From Psychrosphaera sp. F3M07 (GTDB lineage Bacteria; Pseudomonadota; Gammaproteobacteria; Enterobacterales; Alteromonadaceae), in NCBI RefSeq assembly GCF_018860345.1, contig NZ_JAHKPJ010000013.1:705-58174 (forward strand): a DNA stretch of 57,470 bases. The letters are read 5' to 3'. Below the pieces are notes generated by a model. The model made no database searches and was not told where the DNA came from. It saw only the letters and a list, made by a program, of their open reading frames with translations. The translations under genes and the position numbers were made by a program. Of the stretch, positions 1 to 10,853 are shown piece by piece; the first letter of the stretch is position 1, and every line of letters begins with the position of its first letter.

Positions 1-21
1 CAGCTTACAGCTTACAGCTTC
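1..21. repeat. Heptamer tandem repeat at window edge
   Basis: Three head-to-tail copies of a CAGCTTA-like heptamer, the last ending in C, lie just past the osmC-like stop codon. The array is cut by the window edge, so its full length is unknown. Confidence 0.7.
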
Positions 22-425
22 TAAGCTTGCTTAATTTCAAAACTATGAGTAATGGTCGCGGCTTTTTCTAACATTTTTGCAACTGAACAGTATTTGTCGG
101 CAGAGAGGTTTACTGCACGCTCAACGTGTTTCTCAGCGACATCAGTACCAGTAACAACAAAGTGTAAGTGAATAGTCGTGAATACTTTAGGCACCGTTTC
201 AGCGCGTTCTGCACTTAATTCAACATCTACGTTTTGAATATTTTGACGGGCTTTTTCTAGGATAGAAACAACGTCTATGGCACTGCATGTTCCTGCAGAC
301 ATTAATACCATTTCCATTGGAGATGGTGCGCCACCTTCTCTGTCGCCATCCATTACTATTTTGTGGCCAGTTTCTGAATGACCAACAAAGGCCATTCCGT
401 CAATCCAAGATACTTTTGCTTTCAT
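21..425 (-). CDS. yhfA: OsmC family protein, YhfA-like
   Basis: A 134-residue protein of the OsmC/Ohr fold, a family of thiol-dependent peroxide or redox proteins; the YhfA branch has no settled function. Two cysteines sit in the family positions, in AGTCSAIDV (about residue 47) and DKYCSVAKML (about 112). The protein starts MKAKVSW after a good AGAAG site. In E. coli yhfA lies next to crp, near pabA and argD. The same neighbours (pabA, argD/astC) are upstream here, which supports the YhfA assignment and predicts crp just beyond the left edge. It starts 19 bases after the DUF3802-like gene and is probably cotranscribed with it. Confidence 0.88.
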   Translation of the reverse strand: MKAKVSWIDGMAFVGHSETGHKIVMDGDREGGAPSPMEMVLMSAGTCSAIDVVSILEKARQNIQNVDVELSAERAETVPKVFTTIHLHFVVTGTDVAEKHVERAVNLSADKYCSVAKMLEKAATITHSFEIKQA

Positions 426-444
426 TTTTTCTACTTCTAAAAGA

Positions 445-795
445 TTAATCTAGTAATTCAACAATGGCTGAATCAAATACATTTTTTATTAAACCAGCAA
501 ATTCATGGATAAATTCCGCTTGTTCTTCTGTGGCGTGGTTTGTCCAATATTCAGCTAATACTTGTTGGATATCATAAACGATACCGTCAACTTCACGCAC
601 TATGATAGCTCTGTGATTAGGCTCTAATGCTTCTTGTTGAGTACACAAGGTGATGATTTGTTCGGAAAGTTCTTCTTCAATCAAGGTTTCAACCGTTGGC
701 ATGTCCGTAACGGGTGCCGTTGTATTATGAAAAATTGATTTGCTGGTGGTTAAATAATCTATTAGTTGATCATATGCTGGTTTGTCTGTGACCAT
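445..795 (-). CDS. DUF3802-like protein
   Basis: A 116-residue acidic, mostly helical protein without signal peptide or membrane segment. The pattern of an N-terminal YLT segment, a central IIVREVDGIVYDIQQVLAEYW block and an acidic C-terminus resembles the DUF3802 family of Vibrio and Shewanella. That match is from memory, so the family name is tentative. No function is known. It lies between the DUF1338 gene and osmC on the same strand. A 10-bp inverted repeat (816-850) occupies the gap just upstream. Confidence 0.6.
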   Translation of the reverse strand: MVTDKPAYDQLIDYLTTSKSIFHNTTAPVTDMPTVETLIEEELSEQIITLCTQQEALEPNHRAIIVREVDGIVYDIQQVLAEYWTNHATEEQAEFIHEFAGLIKNVFDSAIVELLD

Positions 796-815
796 TGTAA
801 TACCTATAGGTTAAG

Positions 816-850
816 TTGGTTCAGCGGAAAAAATTAAAATGCTGAACCAA
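816..850. repeat. 10-bp inverted repeat between genes
   Basis: Arms TTGGTTCAGC (816-825) and GCTGAACCAA (841-850) are perfectly complementary around a 15-base AT-rich loop. It fills the gap between the DUF1338 gene and the DUF3802-like gene. No T-run follows the stem on the minus strand, so an RNA-processing or stabilising hairpin is as likely as a terminator. Confidence 0.7.
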
Positions 851-863
851 GATTATACCTAAT

Positions 864-1670
864 CTAACCTTTTACGTTGGTACTTTCAAAGATCTTATCT
901 GCAGATGCTGCAACAAATCCTGTGTAAAGCTCTCCAGAAGGCAGTGGGTAACGTAGTGCAAACTCATAAAAACAACTAGGTATAGTGAATTCACCATCAC
1001 TAAATGTGGTTGTTGCAGAGTCGGCCATGGTTGAAGATTGTTCTAATAAAACCTCAGCCGAACCTTTAATTTCACCGCCTGAACTATTTAATACAAAACC
1101 AGATGTTTTTAGTTTTTCATTAACTTGTTCAATAGTTGTATATTGGCTAAGTTGATTGATGCTAACGGTAAAGTGGTTTGCTCGGTAACCCCAAGCAGCC
1201 ATCCATGCAGCGTATTCACTTTCTTCTAATAACATTTGATATTCAGCATGGCTAATTTGCCAATGAGTGCCTGAATACAAAAAGTTGTCAGCGGTCACTG
1301 CATCTTCTGATACTTGCTCAACCATTTTATGAATAATGGTTTGTACTTTCTCAGGGAATTCTTCAACTAATAATTCACTAATAAATACTTTAGGTAATTC
1401 GGTATTTGGGTGTTCGTAGTGTTTGGCTTTTAATTTTTTGGCAACAAAATCATAATCGCCACAATCTTTATAACCTAGCGCTTCAAAATGAGCCGCGAGT
1501 TTAGCTAAGTTTACTTTACCAATATTAAAGGTACGTAATGCAATGTGGTCATTAATGACGTCTTTACCATTTTGCTCACCTAACAGCGCGTGAATCTTGT
1601 CAGCTGAAGGGGTGACTGCTAGGTAATTTTGCCAAAGGTTATCAAAAAGTTGGTTAACATTGTTATGCAT
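864..1670 (-). CDS. DUF1338 protein, 2-oxoadipate dioxygenase/decarboxylase-like
   Basis: A 268-residue DUF1338 protein. The characterised relative HglS/YdcJ is an Fe(II) enzyme that converts 2-oxoadipate to 2-hydroxyglutarate in lysine catabolism. Likely metal ligands are visible: His42 in DHIALRTF, His166 in RANHFTVSIN and Glu236 in FYEFALRYP, with Arg46 a candidate carboxylate binder. It is shorter than HglS (over 400 residues) and belongs to the compact version of the family. It is the fourth gene of the ast set, 68 bases after astD, with an AGGA site before the start. The substrate here is not proven. An arginine- or glutamate-derived 2-oxoacid is possible given the neighbours. Confidence 0.8.
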   Translation of the reverse strand: MHNNVNQLFDNLWQNYLAVTPSADKIHALLGEQNGKDVINDHIALRTFNIGKVNLAKLAAHFEALGYKDCGDYDFVAKKLKAKHYEHPNTELPKVFISELLVEEFPEKVQTIIHKMVEQVSEDAVTADNFLYSGTHWQISHAEYQMLLEESEYAAWMAAWGYRANHFTVSINQLSQYTTIEQVNEKLKTSGFVLNSSGGEIKGSAEVLLEQSSTMADSATTTFSDGEFTIPSCFYEFALRYPLPSGELYTGFVAASADKIFESTNVKG

Positions 1671-1692
1671 TATTTTGTTTCCTAAACAATGA

Positions 1693-1725
1693 AAGTTAAA
1701 AGGTAACTAAGTTACCTTTTAACTT
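1693..1725. repeat. Perfect 15-bp hairpin after astD
   Basis: Arms at 1693-1707 and 1711-1725 pair perfectly over 15 bp around a TAA loop. It lies just past the astD stop and before the DUF1338 start. It is AT-rich, and no T-run follows on the minus strand. It probably attenuates, terminates or protects the ast mRNA 3' end. Confidence 0.75.
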
Positions 1726-1738
1726 GTGTAATGATTAA

Positions 1739-3232
1739 TTAGATAGAAAGGCCTGGGCTTAGTGTTGCAGGCAGTTCGACTTCTTCAAGTTCCACAGAAG
1801 CAACTGGGTATGCACAATAATCAGCAGCATAATAAGCACTGGCTCTGTGATTACCACTTTGTCCAATGCCACCAAACGGAGCAGCACTACTTGCTCCGGT
1901 AATTGGACGATTCCAGTTAACAATACCAGCACGGATACGGCTTAAGAATCGGTCGTATAAAGCTGCATCATCACTTAATAAACCAGCAGATAAACCAAAT
2001 GAAGTATCATTAGCAAGTTCAATTGCTTGGTCAAAAGTAGAGAATCGGAACACTTTTAATAATGGGCCAAAATGCTCATCATCTGGGAAGTTTTTGATAT
2101 TAGTACAGTCGATGATACCCGGAGAAACAAAACCAGTTTCTTCTTTTAAATGTACTAGCTCAACGAGTACTTTACCGCCCATAGCGACCAGTTCTTGTTG
2201 AACAGCAACCATACCTAAAGCAGCATTTTCAGAGATCATTGATCCCATAAATGGTTCAGTAGCGCCTTCAGCCAAAGAGTCTCCAACAACGATAGCTTTA
2301 GTTGATTCAATCAGCTTAGCTAATACGGCATCACCTTCAGGTCCAACTGGCAACATTAAACGACGAGCACAAGTACAACGTTGGCCGCTTGTTACAAATG
2401 CTGACTGGATAATGTCGTGAACAACTGCATTAGTATTGCTTGCATTTGAAACGATTAGTGGATTATTACCACCCATTTCTAACGCTAATATTTTACCCGG
2501 CTGTGCAGCAAATTGTTTATGCAATATGTGGCCAGTGCCAGAGCTACCCGTGAAGAATAGTCCATCGATTTGAGGATGATTTGCTAATGCTTTACCGGTC
2601 TCAACTTCACCTTGTACTAAGTTTAATACGCCTGCAGGAATTCCTGCTTTTTCCCATAACTCAACCATAAGTTGAGCAAACATAGGTGTTAATTCGCTTG
2701 GTTTAAACACGACGGTGTTACCCGCGATTAATGCTGGCACTATGTGACCATTTGGTAAATGACCAGGGAAGTTGTAAGGACCATAAATAGCCACTACGCC
2801 GTGTGGGCAGTGACGTAACATGGCTTTACCAACTGGCATTGCGTTTTCTTTAGTACCCGTACGTTCAAAGTAAGCCTTCTCTGAAATCGCAACTTTACCA
2901 ATCATAGCGCCAATTTCAGTGCGGGTTTCCCATAACGGTTTACCAGTTTCCATCGCAATGGCTAATGCCAATTGTTCTTTATACTCGCCTAATAATTCTG
3001 CGAATCGCTTTGCGATAGTTAAACGTTCTTCAACGGTTTTATCAGCCCAAGGTAAAAAAGCGGCTCTTGCGGCTAATACAGCGTCGTTCACTTGCTCAAC
3101 TGTCGCTGATTTTGCTTGCCACAGAGGCTCATCAGTCGCAGGGTTTACAGATTCTAAATCATGTCCAAGACCGGCATGCCATTGACCATTAATAAATTGG
3201 CCATCGATAAATTTGTTTTCAGATTGAGTCAT
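1739..3232 (-). CDS. astD: N-succinylglutamate 5-semialdehyde dehydrogenase
   Basis: Fourth step of the arginine succinyltransferase pathway: NAD-dependent oxidation of succinylglutamate semialdehyde to succinylglutamate. The 497-residue length fits AstD (492 in E. coli). Aldehyde dehydrogenase landmarks are present: oxyanion Asn154 in [11 protein letters not shown]-binding Lys177 in VVFKPSE, general base Glu252 in LEMGGNNP and nucleophile Cys286 in [10 protein letters not shown]. It starts MTQSENKF after a GAGAG site, 11 bases behind astA, so the two are cotranscribed. Confidence 0.96.
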   Translation of the reverse strand: MTQSENKFIDGQFINGQWHAGLGHDLESVNPATDEPLWQAKSATVEQVNDAVLAARAAFLPWADKTVEERLTIAKRFAELLGEYKEQLALAIAMETGKPLWETRTEIGAMIGKVAISEKAYFERTGTKENAMPVGKAMLRHCPHGVVAIYGPYNFPGHLPNGHIVPALIAGNTVVFKPSELTPMFAQLMVELWEKAGIPAGVLNLVQGEVETGKALANHPQIDGLFFTGSSGTGHILHKQFAAQPGKILALEMGGNNPLIVSNASNTNAVVHDIIQSAFVTSGQRCTCARRLMLPVGPEGDAVLAKLIESTKAIVVGDSLAEGATEPFMGSMISENAALGMVAVQQELVAMGGKVLVELVHLKEETGFVSPGIIDCTNIKNFPDDEHFGPLLKVFRFSTFDQAIELANDTSFGLSAGLLSDDAALYDRFLSRIRAGIVNWNRPITGASSAAPFGGIGQSGNHRASAYYAADYCAYPVASVELEEVELPATLSPGLSI

Positions 3233-3243
3233 TGTTTTACTCT

Positions 3244-4269
3244 CTATATTAATTTAACTGCACGAACTTGCTTACCCGCTGAAACTTTTAATATTTCAGC
3301 TATTTCTTGGGTGATCTTAATGGTTTGCAAAGTTTCATCTAATTGTGCTTTTACTGCCGTTGCTCGGAACAACTCAACTTCTAAGTTAGACAACATGATG
3401 TAGTCTTCACCTGTTAATTGGTCAACGATTTCAACGGTGTATAATTCACTATTTTGTACACTGCGTATTTGTGATAAATCAGCTTCTACCGTAGGGCCAG
3501 CATCAAAAATATCCACATAACCTTTCCAACTAAACCCTTCAGATTTTAACAAGTTTAGAGCGGGAGCTGTATTTTCGTGAACTTTACCAATGACATCTTG
3601 TGCCGCTTGGGATAACAAGTTTACATATACCGGATATTTAGGCATTAACTCGGCGATAAATACTTTTTGGCCTATACCGGTTAGGTAATCTGCCGTTGGG
3701 AAGTCTAATGAGAAGAAGTTGTCTTCTAACCATTTCCAAAACGGTGAGTCGCCATTGTCATTTGATACACCACGCATTTCTGCGATAACCGTATCAGAAA
3801 AACGAGATTTATTTTGTGCTAAAAATAAAAAGCGACACTTACTTAATACTCGACCATTTACTCCTTGGCGATACGGCTCTCTAAGGAATAGGGTGCATAA
3901 CTCAGATGCACCTGTGTAGTCATTACAAAGTGTCAGAATTTCAGCTGTGTTATAAACGTTTAATTCTCGGCTGTTGTGTACAACTTTACTTATATGGTAG
4001 TGATAAAACGCATCATTTAAACCAACAGAAGATTCGATGCCACTGGTACCCATTATTTTACCAGTTTCAGTATCTTCCATTACAAACAAGTAACCATGGT
4101 CACAAGGTGCGTCGCCGACGGCCTCTTTAAAAGATTTTTCAGCGTTATTTATTTTGTTTGCGATTAACTCTTCATTTACAGGTAATGAAGTAAAGCCATG
4201 GCCTGATTCAACTGCGATAGCGAGTAAATCTGCATAGTCTTTTTGTTGTATAGGACGCACTACAAACAT
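3244..4269 (-). CDS. astA: Arginine N-succinyltransferase
   Basis: First step of the AST pathway: transfers succinyl from succinyl-CoA to arginine. The 341-residue length is close to E. coli AstA (344). The N-terminus [19 protein letters not shown] and the [20 protein letters not shown] region are typical of the family. The start follows an AGAAGGAA site. It sits between astC and astD, behind an inter-gene hairpin (4291-4315). The dihydrolase astB and desuccinylase astE are not in this window. Confidence 0.96.
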   Translation of the reverse strand: MFVVRPIQQKDYADLLAIAVESGHGFTSLPVNEELIANKINNAEKSFKEAVGDAPCDHGYLFVMEDTETGKIMGTSGIESSVGLNDAFYHYHISKVVHNSRELNVYNTAEILTLCNDYTGASELCTLFLREPYRQGVNGRVLSKCRFLFLAQNKSRFSDTVIAEMRGVSNDNGDSPFWKWLEDNFFSLDFPTADYLTGIGQKVFIAELMPKYPVYVNLLSQAAQDVIGKVHENTAPALNLLKSEGFSWKGYVDIFDAGPTVEADLSQIRSVQNSELYTVEIVDQLTGEDYIMLSNLEVELFRATAVKAQLDETLQTIKITQEIAEILKVSAGKQVRAVKLI

Positions 4270-4290
4270 GCCGTATTCCTTCTAGATAAT

Positions 4291-4315
4291 AAAGCCAATG
4301 CTAGGCATTGGCTTT
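4291..4315. terminator. Hairpin between astC and astA, possible attenuator
   Basis: AGCCAATGC (4293-4301) pairs with GCATTGGCT (4305-4313) around a TAG loop, extended by A-T pairs. On the minus strand the stem is followed only by TTTATTAT, a weak T-run. It may give partial termination after astC, lowering astA and astD expression. Confidence 0.65.
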
Positions 4316-4332
4316 TTATTCATTGAATTAAA

Positions 4333-5962
<1,630 letters not shown>

Positions 5963-7096
5963 TTATTTTGAATATTTAATATTTGTTAGGTTAACTTTAT
6001 TTAATTCACCAATTACGGCGTTGCCAATCTTGTAATTGGTCAAAAATATCTTAGCTTCATCAAGTTCAATCAAACGTGCTTTTTGCAATATTTTGTATTG
6101 TGAAAATGTACGGGCTTGCATTAATACTTGCGTCATTGGACTTGCTTGGTCAAAGGCAAGTTTGTCTTTGATTTCTTCTACAAACGGTGCAACAACTGCG
6201 TATTTCAAACCTAACTTTTCAAATACACGGTAAGAGATTTGATTAGAGAATTTAGTTAATGCATCACTAATAAAGTTAGGATCTATTTCTAAACCGTTTA
6301 ACACGGTTTCTATATCGCGACGTCCATTTTTAAGGGCATCTTTCATTTGTGCTACACGTACAGTATCAAAAGCACGTAGATATAAACGTAAAGCTAATGA
6401 CGTACCGATAGCATGGAATAAACCTAAGAAAAAGGCGACTACTTCATTAAGCTGGTAATACCTTGCTAGCTGTCTTGAACAATTCGCAGTGGCAACCACA
6501 TACTGCCAGTAACGACCTTTGAAGGTGTTATATGGTTCAGTGCTGTGAGGTAAAAAATGTTGAGCAACCTGTGATAAAACAACTAATTTAGTGTTATCTA
6601 ACCCCACGTAACGTATTGCCAAACCAAGGTTTTCAACTTTTGGTTTTATCGACTTAGCTTCGCGAAAAGGGGGGTTGTTGATGGTTTCTATAAAGTTGGT
6701 ATTTAACCACGGAATTCTGGCAATAATCTGTTCAAAATGACTCGCTCCTGCTGCTTTGGCAGCACAAGCGTCAAATAACTTTGGGATTTCAGGCTCAAAT
6801 TGTAATAACTCGGTAAAGATATAATCAGGATCAGCAACACGTTGTTCTAAATAGGTGAATAAGTTTTCATGAAAATACTCACTAACATAAACTTTAAATT
6901 CTTGTTTAGTTGCTTGTTGTTTTAATTTTTTCTCACGAGCTTTTTCTTCAATGTCTAATAATGAACGAGTTGAACTTTGTTTTAATTCATCACGATTAAA
7001 CCCTAATCGAGACATAGCAAAGTCATCAGATAACAGTAAATCCATAAATCTAGATTCTACAAAAGACGCTGTTTTTTGATAATTAGGGTTATTCAT
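5963..7096 (-). CDS. HDOD domain protein
   Basis: A 377-residue cytoplasmic protein with an HDOD domain at roughly residues 130-330, a degenerate HD-hydrolase fold found in bacterial signalling proteins. Visible HDOD blocks are RIPWLNTNFIETINNPPF, LGLAIRYVGLDNTKLVVLSQ and FFLGLFHAIGTSLALRL. The catalytic HD pair of true phosphohydrolases is absent, so an enzymatic role is unlikely. The N-terminal 130 residues are charged and helical. No receiver or GGDEF domain is attached. It lies between pabA and argD, apparently as its own unit. Confidence 0.82.
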   Translation of the reverse strand: MNNPNYQKTASFVESRFMDLLLSDDFAMSRLGFNRDELKQSSTRSLLDIEEKAREKKLKQQATKQEFKVYVSEYFHENLFTYLEQRVADPDYIFTELLQFEPEIPKLFDACAAKAAGASHFEQIIARIPWLNTNFIETINNPPFREAKSIKPKVENLGLAIRYVGLDNTKLVVLSQVAQHFLPHSTEPYNTFKGRYWQYVVATANCSRQLARYYQLNEVVAFFLGLFHAIGTSLALRLYLRAFDTVRVAQMKDALKNGRRDIETVLNGLEIDPNFISDALTKFSNQISYRVFEKLGLKYAVVAPFVEEIKDKLAFDQASPMTQVLMQARTFSQYKILQKARLIELDEAKIFLTNYKIGNAVIGELNKVNLTNIKYSK

Positions 7097-7162
7097 ATAA
7101 TAATATTGTTCAGTTTAAGATATTTAATTTAAAACAAGTACATAGATTCTATTGAAATTTGA

Positions 7163-7741
7163 TCAATATGCCAGAAAATTTGCTAATAATTTATGGCCAA
7201 ATTGCGTCAGTACCGATTCAGGATGAAACTGCACGCCCACTACGGGGTAGCCTTTTAACTTCAAAGCCATGAGTTCATGTTTATTATTATTTTGATCACA
7301 ACTCCAAGCCGTTGCTTGAATTTGATCTGGTAACGTATTTTCATCAACAATTAGAGAATGATAACGAGTAACCGTAAATGGATTGTCAATTCCAGCAAAA
7401 ATATCACTTTGTGAATGCATGATATTAGAGGTTTTTCCATGCATCACTTTGTCTGCTTTGGAAACCACCGCCCCAAATGCTTGTGCGATAGCTTGATGAC
7501 CTAGACACACACCCAGTATCGGCACATGTTTATAAAACTGAAGAATAATATCCTTTGATAAACCGGCTTGTTCTGGTGTACCTGGACCTGGTGATATAAC
7601 GATATGATTAGGTTTTAGTTGTTTAATCTGATCAATCGTAATTTCATCATTTCGTTTTACGACAACATCTTGTCCCAATGTCCTAAAATATTGCACTAAG
7701 GTATAGGTGAAAGAGTCGTAGTTATCAATCATTAACAGCAT
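7163..7741 (-). CDS. pabA: Aminodeoxychorismate/anthranilate synthase glutaminase subunit
   Basis: Class I glutamine amidotransferase of 192 residues that feeds ammonia to PabB (folate) or TrpE (tryptophan). The triad is Cys79 in LGVCLGHQ, His173 and Glu175 in QFHPES. ISPGPGTPEQAG, typical of TrpG/PabA, is intact. I start at MLLMIDNYDSFT, where the family begins. A 14-codon upstream extension to 7783 would run through an inverted repeat and adds nothing conserved. Linkage to argD is the classical pabA-argD order. No trp biosynthetic genes are nearby, which favours pabA, though many such enzymes serve both pathways. Confidence 0.9.
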   Translation of the reverse strand: MLLMIDNYDSFTYTLVQYFRTLGQDVVVKRNDEITIDQIKQLKPNHIVISPGPGTPEQAGLSKDIILQFYKHVPILGVCLGHQAIAQAFGAVVSKADKVMHGKTSNIMHSQSDIFAGIDNPFTVTRYHSLIVDENTLPDQIQATAWSCDQNNNKHELMALKLKGYPVVGVQFHPESVLTQFGHKLLANFLAY

Positions 7742-7776
7742 AAAGTAATCTACAAAATATAAAAGGGCTGTTGTAG

Positions 7777-7799
7777 TGACCATCTATATAAGATGGTCA
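7777..7799. repeat. Inverted repeat between trpS and pabA
   Basis: TGACCATCT (7777-7785) and AGATGGTCA (7791-7799) form a perfect 9-bp palindrome around ATATA. It lies 36 bases before the pabA start and 13 past the trpS stop. On the minus strand a CCCTTTTATATTTT tract follows about ten bases later. It could be a weak trpS terminator or an operator for pabA. Confidence 0.65.
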
Positions 7800-7811
7800 T
7801 GAAAAACATAT

Positions 7812-8810
7812 TTATGGCGTTACAAAACCAATTGCATCATAAACAGCCTTTAAAGTTTTTTCTGCTTTAGCGGATGCTTTTTCTGCACCAAGCGTCATTA
7901 TTTTGCTTAGTTCAGTTTGATCATCTCTAATTTGATAAAAACGTTGCTGAATAGGTTCTATCATAGAGACTACCGCATCTGCTGTATCTTTCTTTAAATG
8001 ACCATACATTTTATCTTCGTATTCAGGCACTAAGTCTGCAATTGACTTCCCAGTTGCAACACTTAGCAGTGTTAACAAGTTTGATACACCTGGTTTTTCT
8101 TCACGGTCAAAGTAGATACGAGCTTGCTCGTCAGAATCCGTAACGGCTTTTTTTAGTTTTTTCTCAATTTTCTTTGGTTCGTCTAATAACATGATAAAGC
8201 CATTCGGATTTTCATCTGACTTAGACATTTTTTTAGTTGGCTCTTGTAGGCTCATTACTCGTGCGCCAAACTCTGGAATGTAAGGTTCTGGCACCGTAAA
8301 TACATCACCATGAATATTGTTAAAGCGGGTAGCGATGTCTCGAGTTAACTCTAAATGTTGTTTTTGATCTTCGCCTACAGGAACTTTATCCGCTTGATAT
8401 AAAAGAATATCGGCCGCTTGCAAAACAGGGTAGGAAAATAAACCTACATTGATATTGTTTTGGTTTTTAGCTGATTTGTCTTTAAATTGCGTCATACGAT
8501 TTAATTCGCCCATTTGCGAATAACAACTTAACGCCCATGCTAATTGCGCATGTTCTTTTACTTGAGATTGCACAAACAAGGCTGATTTAGTTGGGTCAAT
8601 ACCGCACGCTGTGTATAACGCGATACCGTCCAAAGTACGCTCACGTAAAGTTTTAGGGTCTTGACGTACGGTTATTGCATGTAAGTCTGCAAGCATAAAA
8701 AAACAGTCATGATCTTGTTGTAACGTTAACCATTGGTTAATTGCGCCAATATAGTTACCAATTGTCATCCCGCCGGTGGTTTGGATCCCACTTAAAACTG
8801 TCTGTGTCAT
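7812..8810 (-). CDS. trpS: Tryptophanyl-tRNA synthetase
   Basis: Class I aminoacyl-tRNA synthetase of 332 residues (E. coli 334) that charges tRNA-Trp. The HIGH-type signature is TIGNY at residues 16-20, KMSKS is at 194-198, and the [12 protein letters not shown] and [16 protein letters not shown] blocks are present. The start MTQTVLSG follows a GAGA site. In E. coli trpS is in the dam-rpe-gph-trpS cluster. Here rpe is directly upstream and gph is missing between them. Confidence 0.97.
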   Translation of the reverse strand: MTQTVLSGIQTTGGMTIGNYIGAINQWLTLQQDHDCFFMLADLHAITVRQDPKTLRERTLDGIALYTACGIDPTKSALFVQSQVKEHAQLAWALSCYSQMGELNRMTQFKDKSAKNQNNINVGLFSYPVLQAADILLYQADKVPVGEDQKQHLELTRDIATRFNNIHGDVFTVPEPYIPEFGARVMSLQEPTKKMSKSDENPNGFIMLLDEPKKIEKKLKKAVTDSDEQARIYFDREEKPGVSNLLTLLSVATGKSIADLVPEYEDKMYGHLKKDTADAVVSMIEPIQQRFYQIRDDQTELSKIMTLGAEKASAKAEKTLKAVYDAIGFVTP

Positions 8811-8848
8811 AACTGTCTCATCATCTAAAACTTGTAATTACTATGGTT

Positions 8849-8879
8849 GGCGTTTATCTAAACTGACTTTAGTTACGCC
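8849..8879. repeat. Nested hairpin between rpe and trpS
   Basis: GGCGT (8849-8853) pairs with ACGCC (8875-8879), and inside it CTAAA pairs with TTTAG. It lies in the 136-base gap between rpe and trpS, on the RNA leading into trpS. No T-run follows, so it may be a structured 5' leader of trpS. Pairing is by eye only. Confidence 0.4.
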
Positions 8880-8946
8880 GAAAAGTGCGACATTGTAACG
8901 TGAAAATGTACATGCGCAATCTAGCAAGGCACTTTATTTGTTATAT

Positions 8947-9615
8947 CTAATCGTTAAGTTGCAAAAATGCCTGTTCAATGGCTTGTTTTCGGTTTTCTTG
9001 ATTAAAAATGGCAGAGCCCATTACAAAAGTGTCCGCTCCAGCCTGTTGTATCTGTTTGATGTTGTTTTGATTGACGCCACCATCAACGGATATACGAATG
9101 TTTTTATCATGTTTTAACGCTAATTCTCTGACTCGTTTAATCTTATCTAATGAGCTTGGAATAAATGATTGGCCACCAAAACCCGGATTAACCGACATAA
9201 TTAACACCATATCTAACTCTTCAATACATTCTTCTAATATGGTGATTGGTGTAGCTGGATTTAATACGAGTCCAACTTGGCAGCCTAACTGTTTCACTAA
9301 GCTAATTGAACGATGGATATGTTTGGAGGCTTCTGGATGAAAACTAATTGATGTCGCGCCCGCCTTCGCAAACTGTTCAATCATTGTATCAACAGGCTCA
9401 ACCATTAAATGAACATCTATCGGCGCTGTAATACCGTGTTCCCTAAGGGCAGAACAGATCATCGAACCAAAGGTTAAATTAGGCACGTAATGATTATCCA
9501 TGACATCAAAATGAACCCATTGGCAGCCGCCAGCCAATACTTCATTTACTTCATCGCCTAATTTAGCGAAATCAGCGGACAATATAGACGGAGCGATAAT
9601 TGGTTTGTTGTACAT
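8947..9615 (-). CDS. rpe: Ribulose-phosphate 3-epimerase
   Basis: Interconverts ribulose 5-phosphate and xylulose 5-phosphate in the pentose phosphate pathway. The 222 residues form one TIM barrel. Visible signatures are IAPSILSADFAKLG, metal/catalytic WVHFDVMDNHYVPN (His35, Asp37), VHLMVEP, MSVNPGFGGQSF and the C-terminal VDGGVN. It starts MYNKPIIAPS after an AGAG site and appears to be the first gene of an rpe-trpS-pabA series. Confidence 0.97.
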   Translation of the reverse strand: MYNKPIIAPSILSADFAKLGDEVNEVLAGGCQWVHFDVMDNHYVPNLTFGSMICSALREHGITAPIDVHLMVEPVDTMIEQFAKAGATSISFHPEASKHIHRSISLVKQLGCQVGLVLNPATPITILEECIEELDMVLIMSVNPGFGGQSFIPSSLDKIKRVRELALKHDKNIRISVDGGVNQNNIKQIQQAGADTFVMGSAIFNQENRKQAIEQAFLQLND

Positions 9616-9814
9616 TTTAACGTCTCTTATAATTTATGTATGTAAGCACCATGTTGGGGCGTTATAATGCACCAACTTGTGAATATTAAGGTGAAATAAA
9701 TCCTACAATCAAAAAAAATATAACAATATCAATGATATATAATTCGGCATGTATGTTGAATTGGTATTAACAACTACAACACAAAAAAACTACAATAATT
9801 TCAGGATTAACAAC

Positions 9815-10468
9815 ATGAAAAATAACATGAAAAAAACACTTTTAGCTACCTTATTAGGTGCGACTACACTAGTTTCTTCAGTTGCACATGCAGAATTGTC
9901 TGCTAATGCATCAGTTGTATCTAATTACCTTTGGCGTGGTTTAGAACAAGCTGATGGTGGTCCAGCGGTTCAAGGTGGTCTTGATTACTCAAATGAGTCT
10001 GGTTTTTATGCTGGAACTTGGGCTTCAAATGTTGATTTTGGTGGCGACGCAAAAATTGAATTAGACCTTTACGGTGGTTACACAGGTTCGTTAAACGATA
10101 AGATAGAATTTGATGTTGGTTACGTTTTATTCGCATACCCAGGTGGTGAAGATGGACTTAACTTTGGTGAGTTATACGGTAACTTCTCAATGGATGCATT
10201 AACGGTTGGTATTGCTGTATTAGCTAATGCAACGGGTGCTGACTTTGGTGATAGCCTGTATCTTTCTGCTGATTATGCCATTCCTTTATCAAATGATTTT
10301 GAATTAGGTCTTCATGTTGGTTCTTACAGCGGTGACTTCTCTTCTGACACTATCGATATTGGCGCAACAATCGCAAAAGATTCTTGGGCAGTAGGTGTAT
10401 CTAAAGTTGATGAAGGCGATGATGAAATTAAATTGTATGCAAGTTACGCATGGGATTTTGCTCTTTAA
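9815..10468 (+). CDS. TorF/Gcw_chp-family putative porin
   Basis: A 217-residue outer-membrane protein of the Gcw_chp family (TIGR02001, TorF-like). Signal peptide MKNNMKKTLLATLLGATTL ends at VAHA before ELSANASVVSNYLWRG. The VSNYLWRGLEQADGGPAVQGG start and the alternating aromatic/polar strands are typical, with the last strand ending in WDFAL. I start at 9815 because an AGGA site sits eight bases upstream; an upstream ATG at 9749 precedes the signal peptide implausibly. It is single, with its own terminator at 10492. Its substrate is unknown. Confidence 0.85.
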   Translation: MKNNMKKTLLATLLGATTLVSSVAHAELSANASVVSNYLWRGLEQADGGPAVQGGLDYSNESGFYAGTWASNVDFGGDAKIELDLYGGYTGSLNDKIEFDVGYVLFAYPGGEDGLNFGELYGNFSMDALTVGIAVLANATGADFGDSLYLSADYAIPLSNDFELGLHVGSYSGDFSSDTIDIGATIAKDSWAVGVSKVDEGDDEIKLYASYAWDFAL

Positions 10469-10491
10469 TTACTAATGTAATTATTGATAAG

Positions 10492-10515
10492 TGCCGACCT
10501 AGTGTCGGCATTTTT
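10492..10515 (+). terminator. Rho-independent terminator after the TorF-like gene
   Basis: TGCCGAC (10492-10498) pairs with GTCGGCA (10504-10510) around CTAGT and is followed by TTTTT. Confidence 0.9.
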
Positions 10516-10589
10516 GTTTGTGCAGCTTTATCAAAACTAAAAAATACGGACTATGCTTATCATTCTTAGAACGCAGTTTTGGAGATGTC

Positions 10590-10853
10590 ATGAACCCCAA
10601 TAATATTTTAGAGTCCGTTATAAAGTTACGCTCAGAGCTTGAGGTAACCGATGATATTGAGCCAGAAGTTTTAGAGCAATTAGAGTTATTTCACCGAGAC
10701 ATACAGAGCAAGATTAACTCCAATGAGTTAAAAGCCGAAGAAACCATTTTTGAACAATTACTAGAAATGGAAACTAACTTTGCCACTAACCATCCTGTTT
10801 TGGAAAAGTTAACTCGTGATGTTATTGATAGATTGTCGTTAATGGGGATTTGA
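10590..10853 (+). CDS. DUF4404 family protein
   Basis: An 87-residue, acidic, all-helical cytoplasmic protein. The pattern of a paired helix followed by HPVLEKLTRDVIDRLSLMGI at the C-terminus matches DUF4404, which has no known function. I start at MNPNNILESV because a GGAG site lies six bases upstream; a longer frame from 10518 has no ribosome site. Its stop codon sits in the loop of its own terminator hairpin. Confidence 0.8.
   Translation: MNPNNILESVIKLRSELEVTDDIEPEVLEQLELFHRDIQSKINSNELKAEETIFEQLLEMETNFATNHPVLEKLTRDVIDRLSLMGI

Noticed and set aside
7742-7783. N-terminal extension of pabA
   Set aside because: No family member carries it, and it would be encoded by the inverted repeat region.
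9726-9738. ATATCA-A-TGATAT operator before the TorF-like gene
   Set aside because: Short and AT-rich, likely by chance.
9921-10136. Minus-strand frame inside the TorF-like gene
   Set aside because: Shadow of the real plus-strand gene, with no signature of its own.
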